A model generated the notes under the pieces. It had not been told where the DNA came from. It ran no database searches and saw nothing but the letters and a program-made list of their open reading frames with translations. From Cydia pomonella (taxonomy: Eukaryota > Arthropoda > Insecta > Lepidoptera > Tortricidae): a stretch of DNA of 64,000 nucleotides. The translations under genes and the position numbers were made by a program. Positions within the stretch are counted from its first letter, which is position 1. Each line of letters begins with the position of its first letter. The stretch lies in contig NC_084725.1 in the NCBI RefSeq assembly GCF_033807575.1, forward strand, positions 10,823,001-10,887,000. The letters are read 5' to 3'. Of the stretch, positions 34,405 through 45,579 are shown piece by piece.

Positions 34405-34620
34405 TCACTAAAAAACCTGGGGTGTTCATCTCTCTGCCTTTGGGGTGGGGTCACGGGCACGTGGTGTCAATCATTCGCAACCCCACCAGCTCCGATGGAA
34501 GACCAGCGCTAGCCCAGCCAGGCTAGCACCATGCTGAGTCGCGACCATTTCGTGGCTTATATGTTATGTTTTGTTACTTGTTGTTTTCCTCTTTTATTTT
34601 GCCACGAATAAACGCTCTCT
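34405..34620 (+). repeat. Repeat-like 3' end (GCTCCGATGGAAGACC)
   Basis: Contains CCAGCTCCGATGGAAGACCA and ends in GCCACGAATAAACGCTC, resembling a retrotransposon 3' end with a polyadenylation-like signal. The shared block with 33890 supports a repeat. Confidence 0.35.
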
Positions 34621-34799
34621 ACTATCTACTCTCTACTCTACAATATATTTAACATATATATGTACGTTTTACTTTTCTGTTTATGGAGAACAATCCTCCA
34701 CTCGCGAATTTGTCCGCGTAGAGTTATTAAAAAACGATCAACCCGATTTACCTGTCAATCCTTCCCTGACATACATGCCAGCTCATGAGGTCACCTATC

Positions 34800-34893
34800 C
34801 AGGGTAGATTTATAGACCTAGGACCCCTGGGCACTATTGCTAGGTCGCTTGGGCCATCCAGATCTTGTGGGCCTAGGTGGAAATCCGGCCCTG
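34800..34893. mobile_element. hAT-like MITE, 94 bp, with 8-bp TSD
   Basis: Starts CAGGGTAGATTTATAG; the complement of the end is CAGGGCCGGATTTCC. CACCTATC occurs at 34792-34799 and at 34894-34901. It is very short, so only the termini and a small centre remain. Confidence 0.8.
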
Positions 34894-35284
34894 CACCTAT
34901 CTTTCATTCGTGGTTGCCACGCTAGAACCGATCTGCCTCAACAAATGAAGTTCTTTAAACTTCTTAAAGCAATGTCTTATTATTTTCAGATTTCAAGCAC
35001 ATATTTTCATTCATAACAACAACTGAAGCTATCGACCGTTAACTTTTGTTCCACGTTCTGCGTCTGTCACATTAAAAAGATCCCGCTGCGCCGCGTTGCA
35101 TTAAAAATGCACTTTATGTGACTTAGAAATTGTATAGAACAAACAATATTATTAAGGTCGACGAAACTTGTTTCCGTAGTGATGGGCCGCGCTGCGCTCA
35201 AGTTTTCGAGTTCAAATTATTTATCATGTTGACCTAATTCGAGTGAGTGCTTGATAAATTTCTAAAAAAACGTTTTTACTGCAT

Positions 35285-35385
35285 TAAGAGAGTCAGACCA
35301 AGACAAGTCTGCAACGATTTTGATAACACACGCAGTGCAAGTGTTATTTATACGTCATAATATTATAGTAGTTTGACATTTAAAA
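35285..35385. repeat. GATTTTGATAG family fragment, copy 3
   Basis: Contains GAGTCAGACCAAGACAAGTC, CAACGATTTTGATAACACAC and GCAGTGCAAGTGTTAT, in the same order as the related repeats at 27740 and 32021. The second arm is not clear. Confidence 0.5.
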
Positions 35386-35764
35386 CATATAGTTGATGAT
35401 ATATAATTTGCACCTATATCTCGAACAACTTGCATGGCAAATCGGTGCAAAGTAATATTTCATAAACTTTATTATTCCGCCAACTCGTTGCCCAGAGAAC
35501 TGTTGTTATGAGAATATAATATTTGGTGGATTTATTAACATTTTGTATGTGAAATGTCTTTTACTGACCACGAAATCTTTATCATAAAATAAAAGAGCCA
35601 TTCCAAATGACTGATGAGATGTTTGTTCCATTCTCAGAGAGCTCGACATTAGCACTCGGCTCTCCACAACATGCCATGAGCGAGCCCTTAAATTCTTCGG
35701 GTATATTATATATTATGCATCAATTTAATATGCAATCGGGTATATTAAATCGATGATATTATGC
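35386..35764. other. Unassigned non-coding DNA
   Basis: About 380 bp, AT-rich, with no supported gene. Confidence 0.3.
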
Positions 35765-35951
35765 GGTAACTTTAGGCCGAATGAATGGCCAACGTGCTCG
35801 GGGTGGGGCACGTATTGAGATAGTCGAACACTATGAAGAGGTCGGCTGGCGGCAGTCTGCACCATGGCTTATAACTGCTTAAAATGGAGACAAATCGCAT
35901 GTCGTCGCGATCCTCAGCAACGAGGGAACGAGGAAAAAGAAGATGAAATAA
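35765..35951 (+). pseudogene. LINE C-terminal fragment (WRQIACRRDPQQRG)
   Basis: A frame here ends KWRQIACRRDPQQRGNEEKE followed by DEIK and a stop. WRxxxxRRDPQQRGNEE is the usual C-terminus of certain lepidopteran LINE polyproteins. The upstream part is broken. The 3' sequence is A-rich with AAATAAAATAA. Confidence 0.7.
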
Positions 35952-36830
35952 AATAATTTAAACAGCTTACACCGATGTTACTTATCGTGCATAATACATT
36001 TTTAATCTGACGAAGCATTTACCATCATCGAACAGTCGAATTAAACTATCACAGTAACCTAAGATTTAAAATCTTTACTTTTCAAACAAATCCGTAATTG
36101 ATAACTTTCCTTTATGTACTGACTACCGACAAAGCATCCCAAAACTAAAAATACCTCCTAACTTACTGCCCGTACAAATGTTCCTACACTCCAAAGGTGC
36201 AAAGTGAGTGCATTAGAGTTATTTCCACCGCATTTATCATGAACAATTGGGCATTAATCACACGTCGTTGTATTAACTGACTAGGCGTATACCTTATCAC
36301 AAGGACATAAGATCTACTTATGATCAATCCAGAGCGTTGCTTTTAGTGTTAGTAGTCATGTGGGTGACAGCTGTGCATTCAGCTGCGGATTTTAGTTCCT
36401 GTTTAAGTTTCCTTTCGATTTTAGACCGTGTTATTAGGGTGGAGAGTTAGTTTTTGTAGATTTAATAATCGGTTCGACATTCGACTTTAGATTTTTGCGA
36501 ATTTTTATTGGGAACCGGAATGTGTCTTGAATTATGATGGATTTTTGACAAAATAATAATAAAAATAATTTGTTAAAACTACACTTTCTCACGATGGTTC
36601 CCCGAGGGACTACATTATTGGGTTCTTCAAGAAAGGAGTGTTAGGTTTTTTCTTGTTCGAGAGTTATAACAAGCATGTGTTTCAACCTCAGATGTGTATT
36701 TTATTTTCACTTACCTAGGTACAGTAAAAAATTACTAATTAACATATGGTTACATTACGTCACACGTTACATTATGTCTACGCTTGTAACTTAACAACAA
36801 CTGTTGTACTTGTACTCGTTTAACATAAGT
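35952..36830. other. Unassigned non-coding DNA
   Basis: About 880 bp with no gene seen. Confidence 0.35.
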
Positions 36831-36902
36831 CGCTTGCCATAAGGACGCCTTGTCAGGTTATTCGTATAAGGATAAAAGCAAATTTCGTCCTTATGGCAAG
36901 CG
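36831..36902. repeat. Hairpin with 17-bp perfect arms
   Basis: CGCTTGCCATAAGGACG at 36831-36847 and its exact complement at 36886-36902, with a 38-nt loop. Probably a small foldback element; the arms weaken outside these limits. Confidence 0.65.
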
Positions 36903-37488
36903 GCAAGTAGGACGTTTTGCCGGCCGCGGTCCCAATTTTTTGTTATCTTTACATTGCAATCAACAAGACTAGTTAAAGTCAGAAAATTATCTTCCTTTTT
37001 TTAAGGGCTTTTATTCATTGTAGACAGCAAGGAGAAATATACCAAATACAAACCACGAAGATAAAGCCTTGTTTTTATTGACTGACATTTCATTTCGGTG
37101 ACATTTCGGTGTTGACAATGACAGCTGTCACTGTATCTTTGTCCAATGCAGTCGCGAATACCTGCTTCCTTGTATGAGTCATTCCTTCGCTCAAATTAAT
37201 TAATCAAGGAATTACTGTTAATTTGAATTTCGTCCTAAGCTGAATACATTGAGGCTAATTCAAACTCACATTTTAATATCAAAATTATACTCATATCTAA
37301 ATCATATCAGTCACGCGTGCATTTCGCTAGCACTTGTCAGTACACGTATTGGCGCAAGCGAGAAGTTGCCCGTGTACTTACATAATTTAGATATCATTTT
37401 GTTGTCACAATAGAAGTTTGAATTGGCCTTATTATCTTGTTGTCTTACGAAGATCGAAAACAGCTGCTCGAATATAGTCGATGTTTAA
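36903..37488. other. Unassigned non-coding DNA
   Basis: About 590 bp with no gene or defined repeat. Confidence 0.35.
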
Positions 37489-38260
37489 ATTCGACTTAGT
37501 AACATCACTGTAGCTGCGTACACCGTGGAAAATGAAAATGTAACCCAGCTAAGTATATTTGCTGTTTCCCCGTTATTTACTCTTGTAAAACCAATTGTTA
37601 AGTTAAGATCTTCATCAAATTAAGTAGAATTTAGTTTAGTCGAATCTTGCCTTGATAAGTTGAATCCACGGAAGTCGAATTTAGTCGAATTTCCAATTAG
37701 GTGACATCACTGTGTACACCGTGGAAAATGAAAATGCAACCCAGCTATATTTACTGTTTCCCCATTATTTAACCTTGCAAACCCAAGTGGTAAGTTGTAA
37801 GATCTAAAACAACTTAACCACAGAATAAATAATAGTATAACCGTACGGAAATTACACTTCATACAAAACCGAAGTTTGACAGCGATTCAGGGACGAATCA
37901 TGCTGTCCCTTTCTAATGTATGGAACTATTCCTTTCGGCTATTGAGGGTTGGCAAAATTCAAGTCATTATCTTATCTGTGGTCGTGCACGCATTTAGGGA
38001 CGTCAAGTTGTGCCAACCCTAATGCTCGGAGCAATGCTGAGCCGAATGACCGAAAGGAGGAGTGTCGCCCCACTTATTTAAGTAGAATTTAATGTAGTCG
38101 AATCTTGCATTAATAAGTTGAATCCGCGGAAGTCGAATTTGGTCGAATTTCCAATTCGGTGACATCACTAACTGTGTACACCGTGGAAAATGAAAATGCA
38201 ACGCAGCTATATTTGCTGTCTCCCCGTTATTTACTCTTGCAAAACCAATAATTCTTGTAC
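37489..38260 (+). repeat. Local three-copy repeat, one spacer enlarged
   Basis: The block ACACCGTGGAAAATGAAAAT, then CAGCTA...ATTTGCTGT, then CCCCGTTATTT occurs near 37520, 37714 and 38176. Copies 2 (37619-37797) and 3 (38080-38253) also share the upstream AAGTAGAATTTA, GTCGAATCTTGC and GGAAGTCGAATTT. Copy 1 keeps mainly the second half. Copies 1 and 2 follow each other directly. About 280 bp of other sequence (37798-38079, with GGACGAATCATGCTGTCCC) lies between copies 2 and 3. Confidence 0.75.
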
Positions 38261-38490
38261 CCTGCTTACTCCACTAAAGCACAATAGATGGTAGCAATAA
38301 AAAGTAAACAGGAACACCAGTTTATTAACTCTATAGATGCATTGACATACTTTTACTAGACTTATATTGACGGGAAATGGACCGTGATTACCTTTTGTAT
38401 TGTTTTCGAGCTCCCGATATTTCTACGTAGTTACACGCATCTTGTTCACGGGTAACTGCAGATAGCGGGTGGGTCTAAAAGTTTTGTATA

Positions 38491-38633
38491 ACGCAGCGGC
38501 TTACGTGAGCGAATAACTCGCGAACGCGAAGCGGCGCAGCGCGGCGCGGGTGAATCAATCCTTTGATACCTACGTGGGCGATCTCGTTGCGAACGCGAAT
38601 TCTTGAGTTATTCGCTCACGTAAGCCGCTGCGT
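38491..38633. mobile_element. GC-rich foldback element with 29-bp perfect arms
   Basis: ACGCAGCGGCTTACGTGAGC and the bases to 38519 are exactly complementary to 38605-38633. The centre is strongly GC-rich (GAAGCGGCGCAGCGCGGCGC) in an AT-rich neighbourhood. GCGAACGCGAA follows the left arm and recurs as a direct copy before the right arm. Confidence 0.75.
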
Positions 38634-39757
38634 GAGACCGCGCGGTCTACCCTCATTGACATACTAAAAAAATCTCAATCTCAGACGATTTATGTATCTT
38701 TGTTACACTCGTTGTTGAACATAAACTTGACCCTTTCTCTTGTGTTGTGCGGGAACTAGTTAGCACGTGCACATATCTCGCTTGCCTAGGCGCGACTAAA
38801 GAGCATTTTGTACAATTGTCACAAGTTAAGTGCTTCAATTTTGGAGCGCGTATAGCCTATCTTTAGTTACATATGTAATATCATTGGTTAGAAAAAGACA
38901 GATAGTCTATAATACTGTCGCAGCGCTCCTGTGCTAAACCTACAGGGGGGCTAGCAAAGTGCCTCATGACCCATGGTCTATTTCACCACGTTAATTAGTT
39001 AAATTTGTACTGGTAATATTTAAACTGCGTCCGCGCTAGCAGCAATAGTTTAATTACCCCGTGTCCGGACGAAAACGCCTATTGTTGTAGTTTTATCGTT
39101 GAAGCCACTTTAATTTTCACGAGTGCCATTAATGCTTATTAAATATTAACTGCTAGCTTCGGTCCGCGAAGAAGTCGTTAAAAAGTTACATCTTACGCCA
39201 TTACAATGTAAAAAATATAACTTCATATTTGTTAAATAAATTGCATAAAAAATATATTCGTAGATAGGCAATGTACCTACTAGAATAACTACAGGGTGAC
39301 CTTAGCCATTGGACAAAACCTTCTTTTAATAAAAGGACTTCTTTTAATAGCGGGAAATTGTATATTGTGTTATATTCAAACTGTATCTTTGAGGTATATT
39401 TATGGAGAAGGGGTGTGTCAGTTAAGAAGTCAGTCGTTTGGATATTCGCTATAGATGCATCTGCAGCTGCATCCGCAAGAAGATTAGTTAGATATATTTA
39501 AGCTTAAGTGACTAATTGTGAATTTGCCACTATATATGCTTTTTAGCGATAAGACCGCCTGTTGTCTGCATCTATCTTTAATCAATTGTTTTTCTTTAAG
39601 CTGTATATTTTACTGAGTTGTGCCAATAAAGAGTATTCTATCTATCTACCTATGTCCATAGGAATTCGCCTATTATCGTCGTAGTATAGGGAGCGTGCAT
39701 GAACTGTAGGAGGCAGCACAGGAGCCGTCAGATTTTTCGCGCGAGGCGTAAATGTGA
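38634..39757. other. Unassigned non-coding DNA
   Basis: About 1.1 kb without a supported gene. CCAATAAAGAGTATTCTATC near 39626 may be the 3' end of a retrotransposon. Confidence 0.35.
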
Positions 39758-39880
39758 TGTTTACTGTTCCGATGTAGCCCACAAGATGGCAGAAGGTACT
39801 ATGCACAAGAAAACACGTGACGTGTGAATGTACATGTTTACTGTTCCGATTCCGGCCACAAGATGGCAGATCCTCCAACG
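39758..39880 (+). repeat. Tandem partial duplication, 77-bp offset
   Basis: TGTTTACTGTTCCGAT followed shortly by CCACAAGATGGCAGA occurs at 39758 and again at 39835. It is part of a repeat-like segment starting near 39690. Confidence 0.6.
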
Positions 39881-40144
39881 CCCACAGTCCCTATAAAATC
39901 AACCCAACATTTTCAATCTTCGATATTTTCCTCAAGGAAATTAAATTTAAAAATATGCACCGCCAAATTAGATATTCCCCTATGAACCGTATGATTCTGA
40001 TATCTTGTATGCCAAATGTTACATATCCCTGAATTATGACATTGTAGACCTTAGGCCAATGTATTAAGATATATATTTGTACGGCTAATCTGGTTAGCAT
40101 TAAAGGTGTGAGCACACTGACTTTAACAATCACAAATATTTTCG

Positions 40145-40260
40145 ATATACCATTTGTTTGTTTGTTTGTTTAAACTTTATTGCACAAATTTACAAAAAAG
40201 AGTACAAATGGCGGACTTAACGCCTTGAGGCATTCTCTACCAGTCAAACATTGGGCTAAA
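40145..40260 (-). repeat. Retrotransposon 3' end, AATGCCTCAAGGC family, copy 1
   Basis: On the minus strand: GGTAGAGAATGCCTCAAGGC, GTTAAGTCCGCC, then GCAATAAAGTTTAAACAAAC and (AAAC)n. Two plus-strand relatives are at 41941 and 48610. Likely the 3' UTR of a LINE. Confidence 0.7.
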
Positions 40261-40597
40261 CAGAAATAGTTAGTTTGTTTGTAAAGTGTTGATATGGAAA
40301 TAGACACTAGTAGAGACTACTATGATACTATACTTACATAAATATATATTTTAAATATACCTACATATATACATATTAAATACCATTTCAAGCTAATATG
40401 GTAATTAATTTATATCATGAGAGCAAACAGTGGTAAAATGTGTTGGATACATTTAATTAATATGATTTTTATTTTGTTTAGATTATGTAAGAACGTTACC
40501 TAATGAATTACTTTTTTTTTCAGGTAAGCAAGACCCCAGAATTGTTTTTGGTAAGATGTTCAAAAAAAATCTTTATTATTTATTTGAAAAGTAAAAA

Positions 40598-40765
40598 GTA
40601 AATAGATGTCATACACGAAAGCAAAAATTACCAAGGCCTCCAGTACCCAGGGCTGGGATCAAACCAGCGTCTTCTCCATTCGCATTCTGTGGGCACATTC
40701 ATTTCATTTATGTTTGGGCACTGGAGGCCTTGGTTACTTTTTATGTCGTGTATGACATTTATTTT
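40598..40765. mobile_element. Foldback repeat with CAAGGCCTCCAGT arms
   Basis: The arms near 40598-40650 and 40712-40765 are imperfect complements of about 48 bp (ATGTCATACACGA, CCAAGGCCTCCAGT). On the minus strand the centre contains GGTTTGATCCC, close to a Pol III B box, so a tRNA-related origin is possible. Confidence 0.65.
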
Positions 40766-40807
40766 TTTATTTTTATAGTTAAGTGTAATTTATTAGTTTA
40801 TATCAAG

Positions 40808-41030
40808 TAAGGTCAGCCAGAGCTATTTCAACTGTGGGGTAATTGCAACTATGGGACAGTTGCAACTATGGGGCAAATGCACTCTTAAGAAGTGAGTAAT
40901 AATGAGAAGTATAATGACTGATGAAAGTATGTCATGAATACAAGAGTCTAGCTCATTACTTCTTGTATTTTTAGAGTTAATAGTTGCATTGGCCCCATGG
41001 TTGCAATTGCCCTGGGTGACTTTAAGTACA
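40808..41030. mobile_element. Foldback repeat, TTGCAACTATGGGG type
   Basis: The left AAGGTCAGCCAGAGC, ATTGCAACTATGGG and the right complement (AAAGTCACCCAGGG, ATTGCAACCATGGGG) form imperfect arms of about 45 bp. A related fragment lies near 52035-52075. Confidence 0.6.
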
Positions 41031-41570
41031 TTGAAAATAAATTACAATAAAAAACTTACTTAAAAAAAACAAAAAAAAAGCCCCCTAAATCTATTCCCTG
41101 CGGTGCCCATAATGCTACATTCCCCCGCTGAATGGCAATGACGATTCTTTCGCCAAGGAATGAGCCAGCCTAGGATCTCTAGTGGTGTCGAGGAGCATCT
41201 TTTTTATATAGTCGTGTTTCCAACTAAAATAACAGTAATAATGACGATGGAATACCAAAAAAAACACCCACTTTCAGTAACGCTGCGTTTGTCAACGCCA
41301 GTGTGGATATATCTTTACAGCAAAGGTGCTATCTGGAGTCAAGACATATTTAATTCATGAAACCTTACCGATGGTATGCAAATCGTACATGCTCGGATTT
41401 TATACATTTTTGTATGTCTTTTGATAAGATGGACGTGCTATTCACAAATATGTTGGCAATATTCTTGTAGGTTTTTTTTATATTTTACAATTTACTCAGT
41501 CCGGAGTACCGAACATACTTACCTACTTAGAATAATGCATAACCGTAGATTCTGATGCATAACTGTAAAA
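41031..41570. other. Unassigned non-coding DNA
   Basis: About 540 bp with no gene supported. Confidence 0.3.
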
Positions 41571-41820
41571 TGACGACCGGTATGGCCTCGTGGGTAGTGA
41601 CCCTGCCTACGAAGCCGATGGTCCCGGGTTCAAATCCTGGTAAGGGCATTTATTCGTGTGATGAGCATGGATATTTGTTCCTGAGTCATGGGTGTTTTCT
41701 ATGTATTTAAGTATTTGTCTAAGTACCCTCAACACAAGCCTTATTGAGCTTACTGTGGGACTTAGTCAATTTGTGTAATATTGTGCTATAATAGTTATTT
41801 ATTTATTTATTATTTATTTA
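41571..41820 (+). mobile_element. tRNA-derived SINE, family B, copy 4
   Basis: Head TGACGACCGGTATGGCCTCG, B box GGGTTCAAATCC, and body as at 17895, ending in (TTTA)n. It lacks part of the A/T-rich centre. Confidence 0.9.
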
Positions 41821-41940
41821 AAATTATATTTAAGTAAATGACGAAAAAATATATCTTAAATAAGGTTCACCATCATGTATATGTACATAATTATATGAAT
41901 TAGTCTATCTTTTATACATCATATAGGTAGTATTATTTAA

Positions 41941-42027
41941 CAATTTGGTAGAGTATGCCTTTTGGCATTAAGTTTACCATTTGTACATTTTTCTTTATGT
42001 GTGCAATAAAGTTTAAATAAATAAATA
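41941..42027 (+). repeat. Retrotransposon 3' end, AATGCCTCAAGGC family, copy 2
   Basis: Reads GGTAGAGTATGCCTTTTGGC, ATTAAGTTTACC, then GCAATAAAGTTTAAATAAAT. A diverged relative of 40145 and 48610. Confidence 0.6.
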
Positions 42028-42147
42028 CATACCTAATTATAATATTGTTTTAGTAATTATAGTTCGTGTCATCCAAGATGACGCGCAGTTTTGTGAAATA
42101 TAACCTTTAATAACATGGCATACGTTCAAGGCTCGCGCCTTCCTGTA

Positions 42148-42482
42148 AGTGCTGGTGGCCTAGCGGTAAGAGCGTGCGACTTTCAATCCGGAGATCGCGG
42201 GTTCAAACCCCGGCTCGTACCAATGAGTTTTCCGGAACATATGTACGAAATATCAGTTGATATTTACCAGCCGCTTTTCGGTGAAGGAAAACATCGTGAG
42301 GAAAGCGGACTAATCCCAACAAGGCCTAGTTTACCCTCTGGGTTGGAATGGAAGGTCAGATGGCAATCGCTTTCGTAAAAAGAGCCTACGGCAATGATTG
42401 GGATTAGTTGCCAAGCGGACACCAGGCTCCCATTAGCTGTGGCAAAAATGCCGGGACAACGCGACGAAGACACACACACAAT
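42148..42482 (+). mobile_element. tRNA-derived SINE, family A, copy 3
   Basis: Same head (GGTGGCCTAGCGGTAAGAGC, B box GGTTCAAACCC, CTCGTACCA) and body as 11817, including GGACTAATCCCAACAAGGCC and CCGGGACAACGCGA. The tail ends in (CA)n rather than (GAA)n. No clear target duplication was found. Confidence 0.88.
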
Positions 42483-42519
42483 TAATACCTGTGTTCGTTT
42501 GTAGTTTTTTATTTTATTT

Positions 42520-42805
42520 TATACCACGACGGTGGCAAACAAGCATACGGCCCGCCTGATGGTAAGCAGTCACCGCAGCCTATGGACGCCTGCAACCCCA
42601 GAGGTGTTACATGCGCGTTGCCGACCCTTTAAAAACCTGTACATTCCTTTTTTGAAGAACCCCATACTGTAGACCCTCGGAAAAACCTCGGAAGGGAGCT
42701 CATTCCACAGCCGGAGCGTCCGTTAAAAATCCGTTTCGTCACAGAGTTCCTATGGCCACCTCCTGTCTCCATCATCAGACCAGCTCGATGGTACCATGAT
42801 ATTGC
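42520..42805 (-). pseudogene. LINE 3' fragment with RT C-terminal block
   Basis: The minus strand encodes RTLRLWNELPSEVFPRVYSM then GFFKKGMYRFLKG, the C-terminal block of a LINE RT. The GGCGGGCCGTATGCTTGTTT 3' end of the 11445 family follows. This copy therefore joins that 3' end to coding sequence. The same arrangement is at 54835. Confidence 0.8.
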
Positions 42806-42907
42806 ACTGTCACCCGACTTACATATGCAAATTTTCAGGTCAATCGAAAATCGGGAAGTGGGTCAAATTTATAGCTTCCAAGATTTGACAACTAACAAAA
42901 TAACTAA

Positions 42908-43041
42908 CAGGGGCCTACCGCGAAAACCGAAATTCGCAAATTGCGGGGATCTTTCACTTGTACTCTCACTAAGACGTCATTAGAGTGACAGAGAAAAATG
43001 CCCGCAATTGACCAATTTCGGTTTTCGCGGTAGGCCCCCTG
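42908..43041. mobile_element. MITE with 25-bp perfect inverted ends
   Basis: GGGGCCTACCGCGAAAACCG and on to 42934 is exactly complementary to 43014-43038. Inner arms (TTGCGGG, GTGACAGAG) continue imperfectly. CAGG ends would fit hAT, but I find no 8-bp duplication at these limits. Confidence 0.8.
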
Positions 43042-43067
43042 AGCAAGTTAAATAAAAGCTTTACAAT

Positions 43068-43255
43068 TAGCACATTACGTAACTATGTCGAAAATTTAAA
43101 GGGCCGTATGTACTGTAAAACGTTGTACGATACATGTGCGAATAGGTAATTCGCAACTCGTGTCGATTTAAAACGTTCCCTTCGGTATGTTTTAATTTAT
43201 TGTCACTCGTTTCGAATTTCCTATTTTTCGCACTTGTATCGTAATGTACTATTAA
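43068..43255 (+). mobile_element. Double-hairpin repeat, left-truncated copy
   Basis: Begins inside the first hairpin (AGCACATTACGTAACTATG) and runs to the usual end CGTAATGTACTA. Compare 8236-8465. Confidence 0.8.
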
Positions 43256-43439
43256 AAACACAATACCGCCCGCAATCATTTCATGAATGAGCTGATTACC
43301 TGACTGTTGCGTTGACAGATTAATAACTCAGACCATAATCGCATATGCGTATGCCGTGTACTGTCGCAAATATTGTATTTATGCCAGACTTAATGCCAGA
43401 AAGCATTGTCTGTCAGTCAACCAAAAGATATTCACTAAA

Positions 43440-43660
43440 TTTCAATGGATTAAGGTTGAGAATGGGATAATTTCATCATCATTGTCCACCGTTTTGGACC
43501 ACAGCAACTGCTTTCTACCGCTGTGTCGCTGGTGCGCTCTCAGGTGACTGACGTAGCCAATCTTACCAGCGAATGTGCGGCCACACTCGCTGCAGGTCAG
43601 CACCCTGACGTAATTATACGTCATGGTCATACGTGGTCCGGCCTTTAGCTCGTCACGCTT
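43440..43660 (-). pseudogene. LINE C-terminus with C2H2-type zinc finger
   Basis: The minus strand encodes LTCSECGRTFAGKIGYVSHL then RAHQRH: a CxxC...H(3)H finger. It is followed by SKTVDNDDEI. A single C-terminal finger of the CxxCxRxFxxxIGxxSHxRxH type followed by an acidic end is found in several animal LINE polyproteins (family knowledge). A fragment of a host zinc-finger gene is less likely, since there is only one finger. Confidence 0.55.
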
Positions 43661-43661
43661 A

Positions 43662-43830
43662 GTGTAAGGCCGGATTGGACGCTCAAAGCAAAGCGTTCGG
43701 CGGGGCGTGCAGCGTGGCGTCGGGTTCACAAGTGATGTGAGCAGCGTGCAGTAAGATCGCTCCTATACGGTTGCATTTGTTTAACATGCACGCCGCACTC
43801 CCCGCCCCGCTGCACGCCCAAGTTACAGAA
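43662..43830. mobile_element. GC-rich foldback MITE, TAAGGCC family, copy 1
   Basis: Begins AGTGTAAGGCCGGATTGGAC and contains AGCGTTCGGCGGGGCGTGCA, TTAACATGCACGCCGC and CCCCGCCCCGCTGCACGCC. It is the same family as 47712-47935, but its right end is not clear. Confidence 0.65.
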
Positions 43831-45579
43831 CACTTAGCGTCGAGTTCTGTGCGTCGCCTGACTTTGAATTCACGCTCCTGCGTCTGCATATGCCTCCATT
43901 GTGGACGGTCACCAGCGAATCCAAGTTATTGGCTCTGTATGAGTTCTCTACTTGAGCTCTGCGTATAAAATGCACGTAATCGGGGGTCACGTTTAAAACG
44001 AGTTTTGGTATGTTTGTGATTGGTCTAGGTAGGTACTAATTAACTTGAGTGCTTGGTATTGTTCGGAATTTGCGATATGACTCTGAATAAAAAAAAATAC
44101 AGTAAGTTGCATCCTCTTTTTTTGTTTGTTTTATAATTTTAAATCAATTTCTGAACTTTATAGGTTCATGGACTTTAATTATTAAGCCATTTAGAGCTCA
44201 CTTTATACTGGACACATCATAGCTTACCTCTTCAAATAACAACATTAGTTTGACACCTACACTGAAAAAAATAGATAGCCGAACTGGTTTTGTAACTTTA
44301 CTAAATAACTAAACTACGGTTATAAGAAAATAAACTTTGCATAAATTTACAAACTTATTTTGTAGTGTATACCCAGTACCTGAACACGGTTTTGTAACAT
44401 ATAACACATAGTTCGCAAGTCCCAATTTTTGTGTAAACAGTAACCAAAATTTTGTTACAGTTATGCAAACATTTCTTTCAGGGATATGTGGGGTGAACAA
44501 TGAATGTTTGTGAGTAAAATTGACCTAAAAACGGGAATACAAAATTTATAAATATATATAAGTTCGCTAACAAATACATTAATGGATGGATGTAGGGTAG
44601 GTATACTAATCAATTTATTAGACACTGTTATTAGTTTAAAATTACGTCACAAACGATGAACGTGTAATCCGACCTCAAAACAAATGTAATGTACCGTAAA
44701 TAATCAAAAAGCTACAAATAGATACAAAAATACCTTTTAGTAACGAATTTTCGCACAATGCCTACGACAGATGGAGGACACCGTCAATAAACGTATGAAG
44801 CCCTTGTTCTGATGTAAGTTTATATACCTCCTATTTGTTACACATTGATTTAAAAGTGAACCTTATTCTAATCAAGTCAAGGTTCACTTTAAAAATAGAA
44901 GTTTATGAGATATGAGGTTTGAAAAGTAATCTGTCCAGCTCTTCAATTTGTATCTCCTACGGAAATGGACATTTTACTCAAAAGTTTAACAAGGAAATTT
45001 GTGCCGTAATTATCAAGTCATAAGACTGCTTTTTGACGTAAGAGGATTCAGGTTCATTCATTAAATACGCTTTGGGCACATTATTTCCAAAACAGCGACA
45101 CCGCAAGCACAATACGTTATTGTTCCAAATTCGAATTTCTAAGAAGGTCACTGGCAGGCAATTCTTTTCGTTCGAAAATTAAAACAGTGATAATTACTTC
45201 GAAAACGGAACGGTCGGTATTGCATTGTTTTTTTTTTCTTTTCTTTTTTTGGTGGCAATGGTTTTCTGTTGGAGGATGTGTTGTAAATTAACGTTTTTTT
45301 ATTCGGAATTTGAAAGTTGCTGCTCAATGGCTTTGATGACATTTAGAAATATAACAATTAGTCTTTAGAACTTGCTTGTTCAAGATTTATTTGCTGTGAA
45401 ATTAATTGACTTTGGCTGTTGTTTACAAAACAAGTATCACTCAATTTTAGAGTTTAACAAGAACTTATGAAAACTAAGTAATTGCTAACTTTATTTTAGG
45501 CACGGATCCTTTGATAAAGTTTACTTAAAGTGGTTTAATATAATTAAATTAAATGTGTAATAAATCAATAAACTTGGTT
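43831..45579. other. Unassigned AT-rich non-coding DNA
   Basis: About 1.7 kb without a supported gene. A small inverted pair AAGTGAACCTT / AAGGTTCACTT lies at 44856-44891. Confidence 0.35.

Noticed and set aside
42908..43041. hAT assignment of the CAGGGGCCTACC element
   Set aside because: The ends look suitable, but the 8 bases on either side do not match, so the superfamily was left open.
43683..43968. Frames over the GC-rich TAAGGCC element
   Set aside because: They arise from a GC-rich foldback element.
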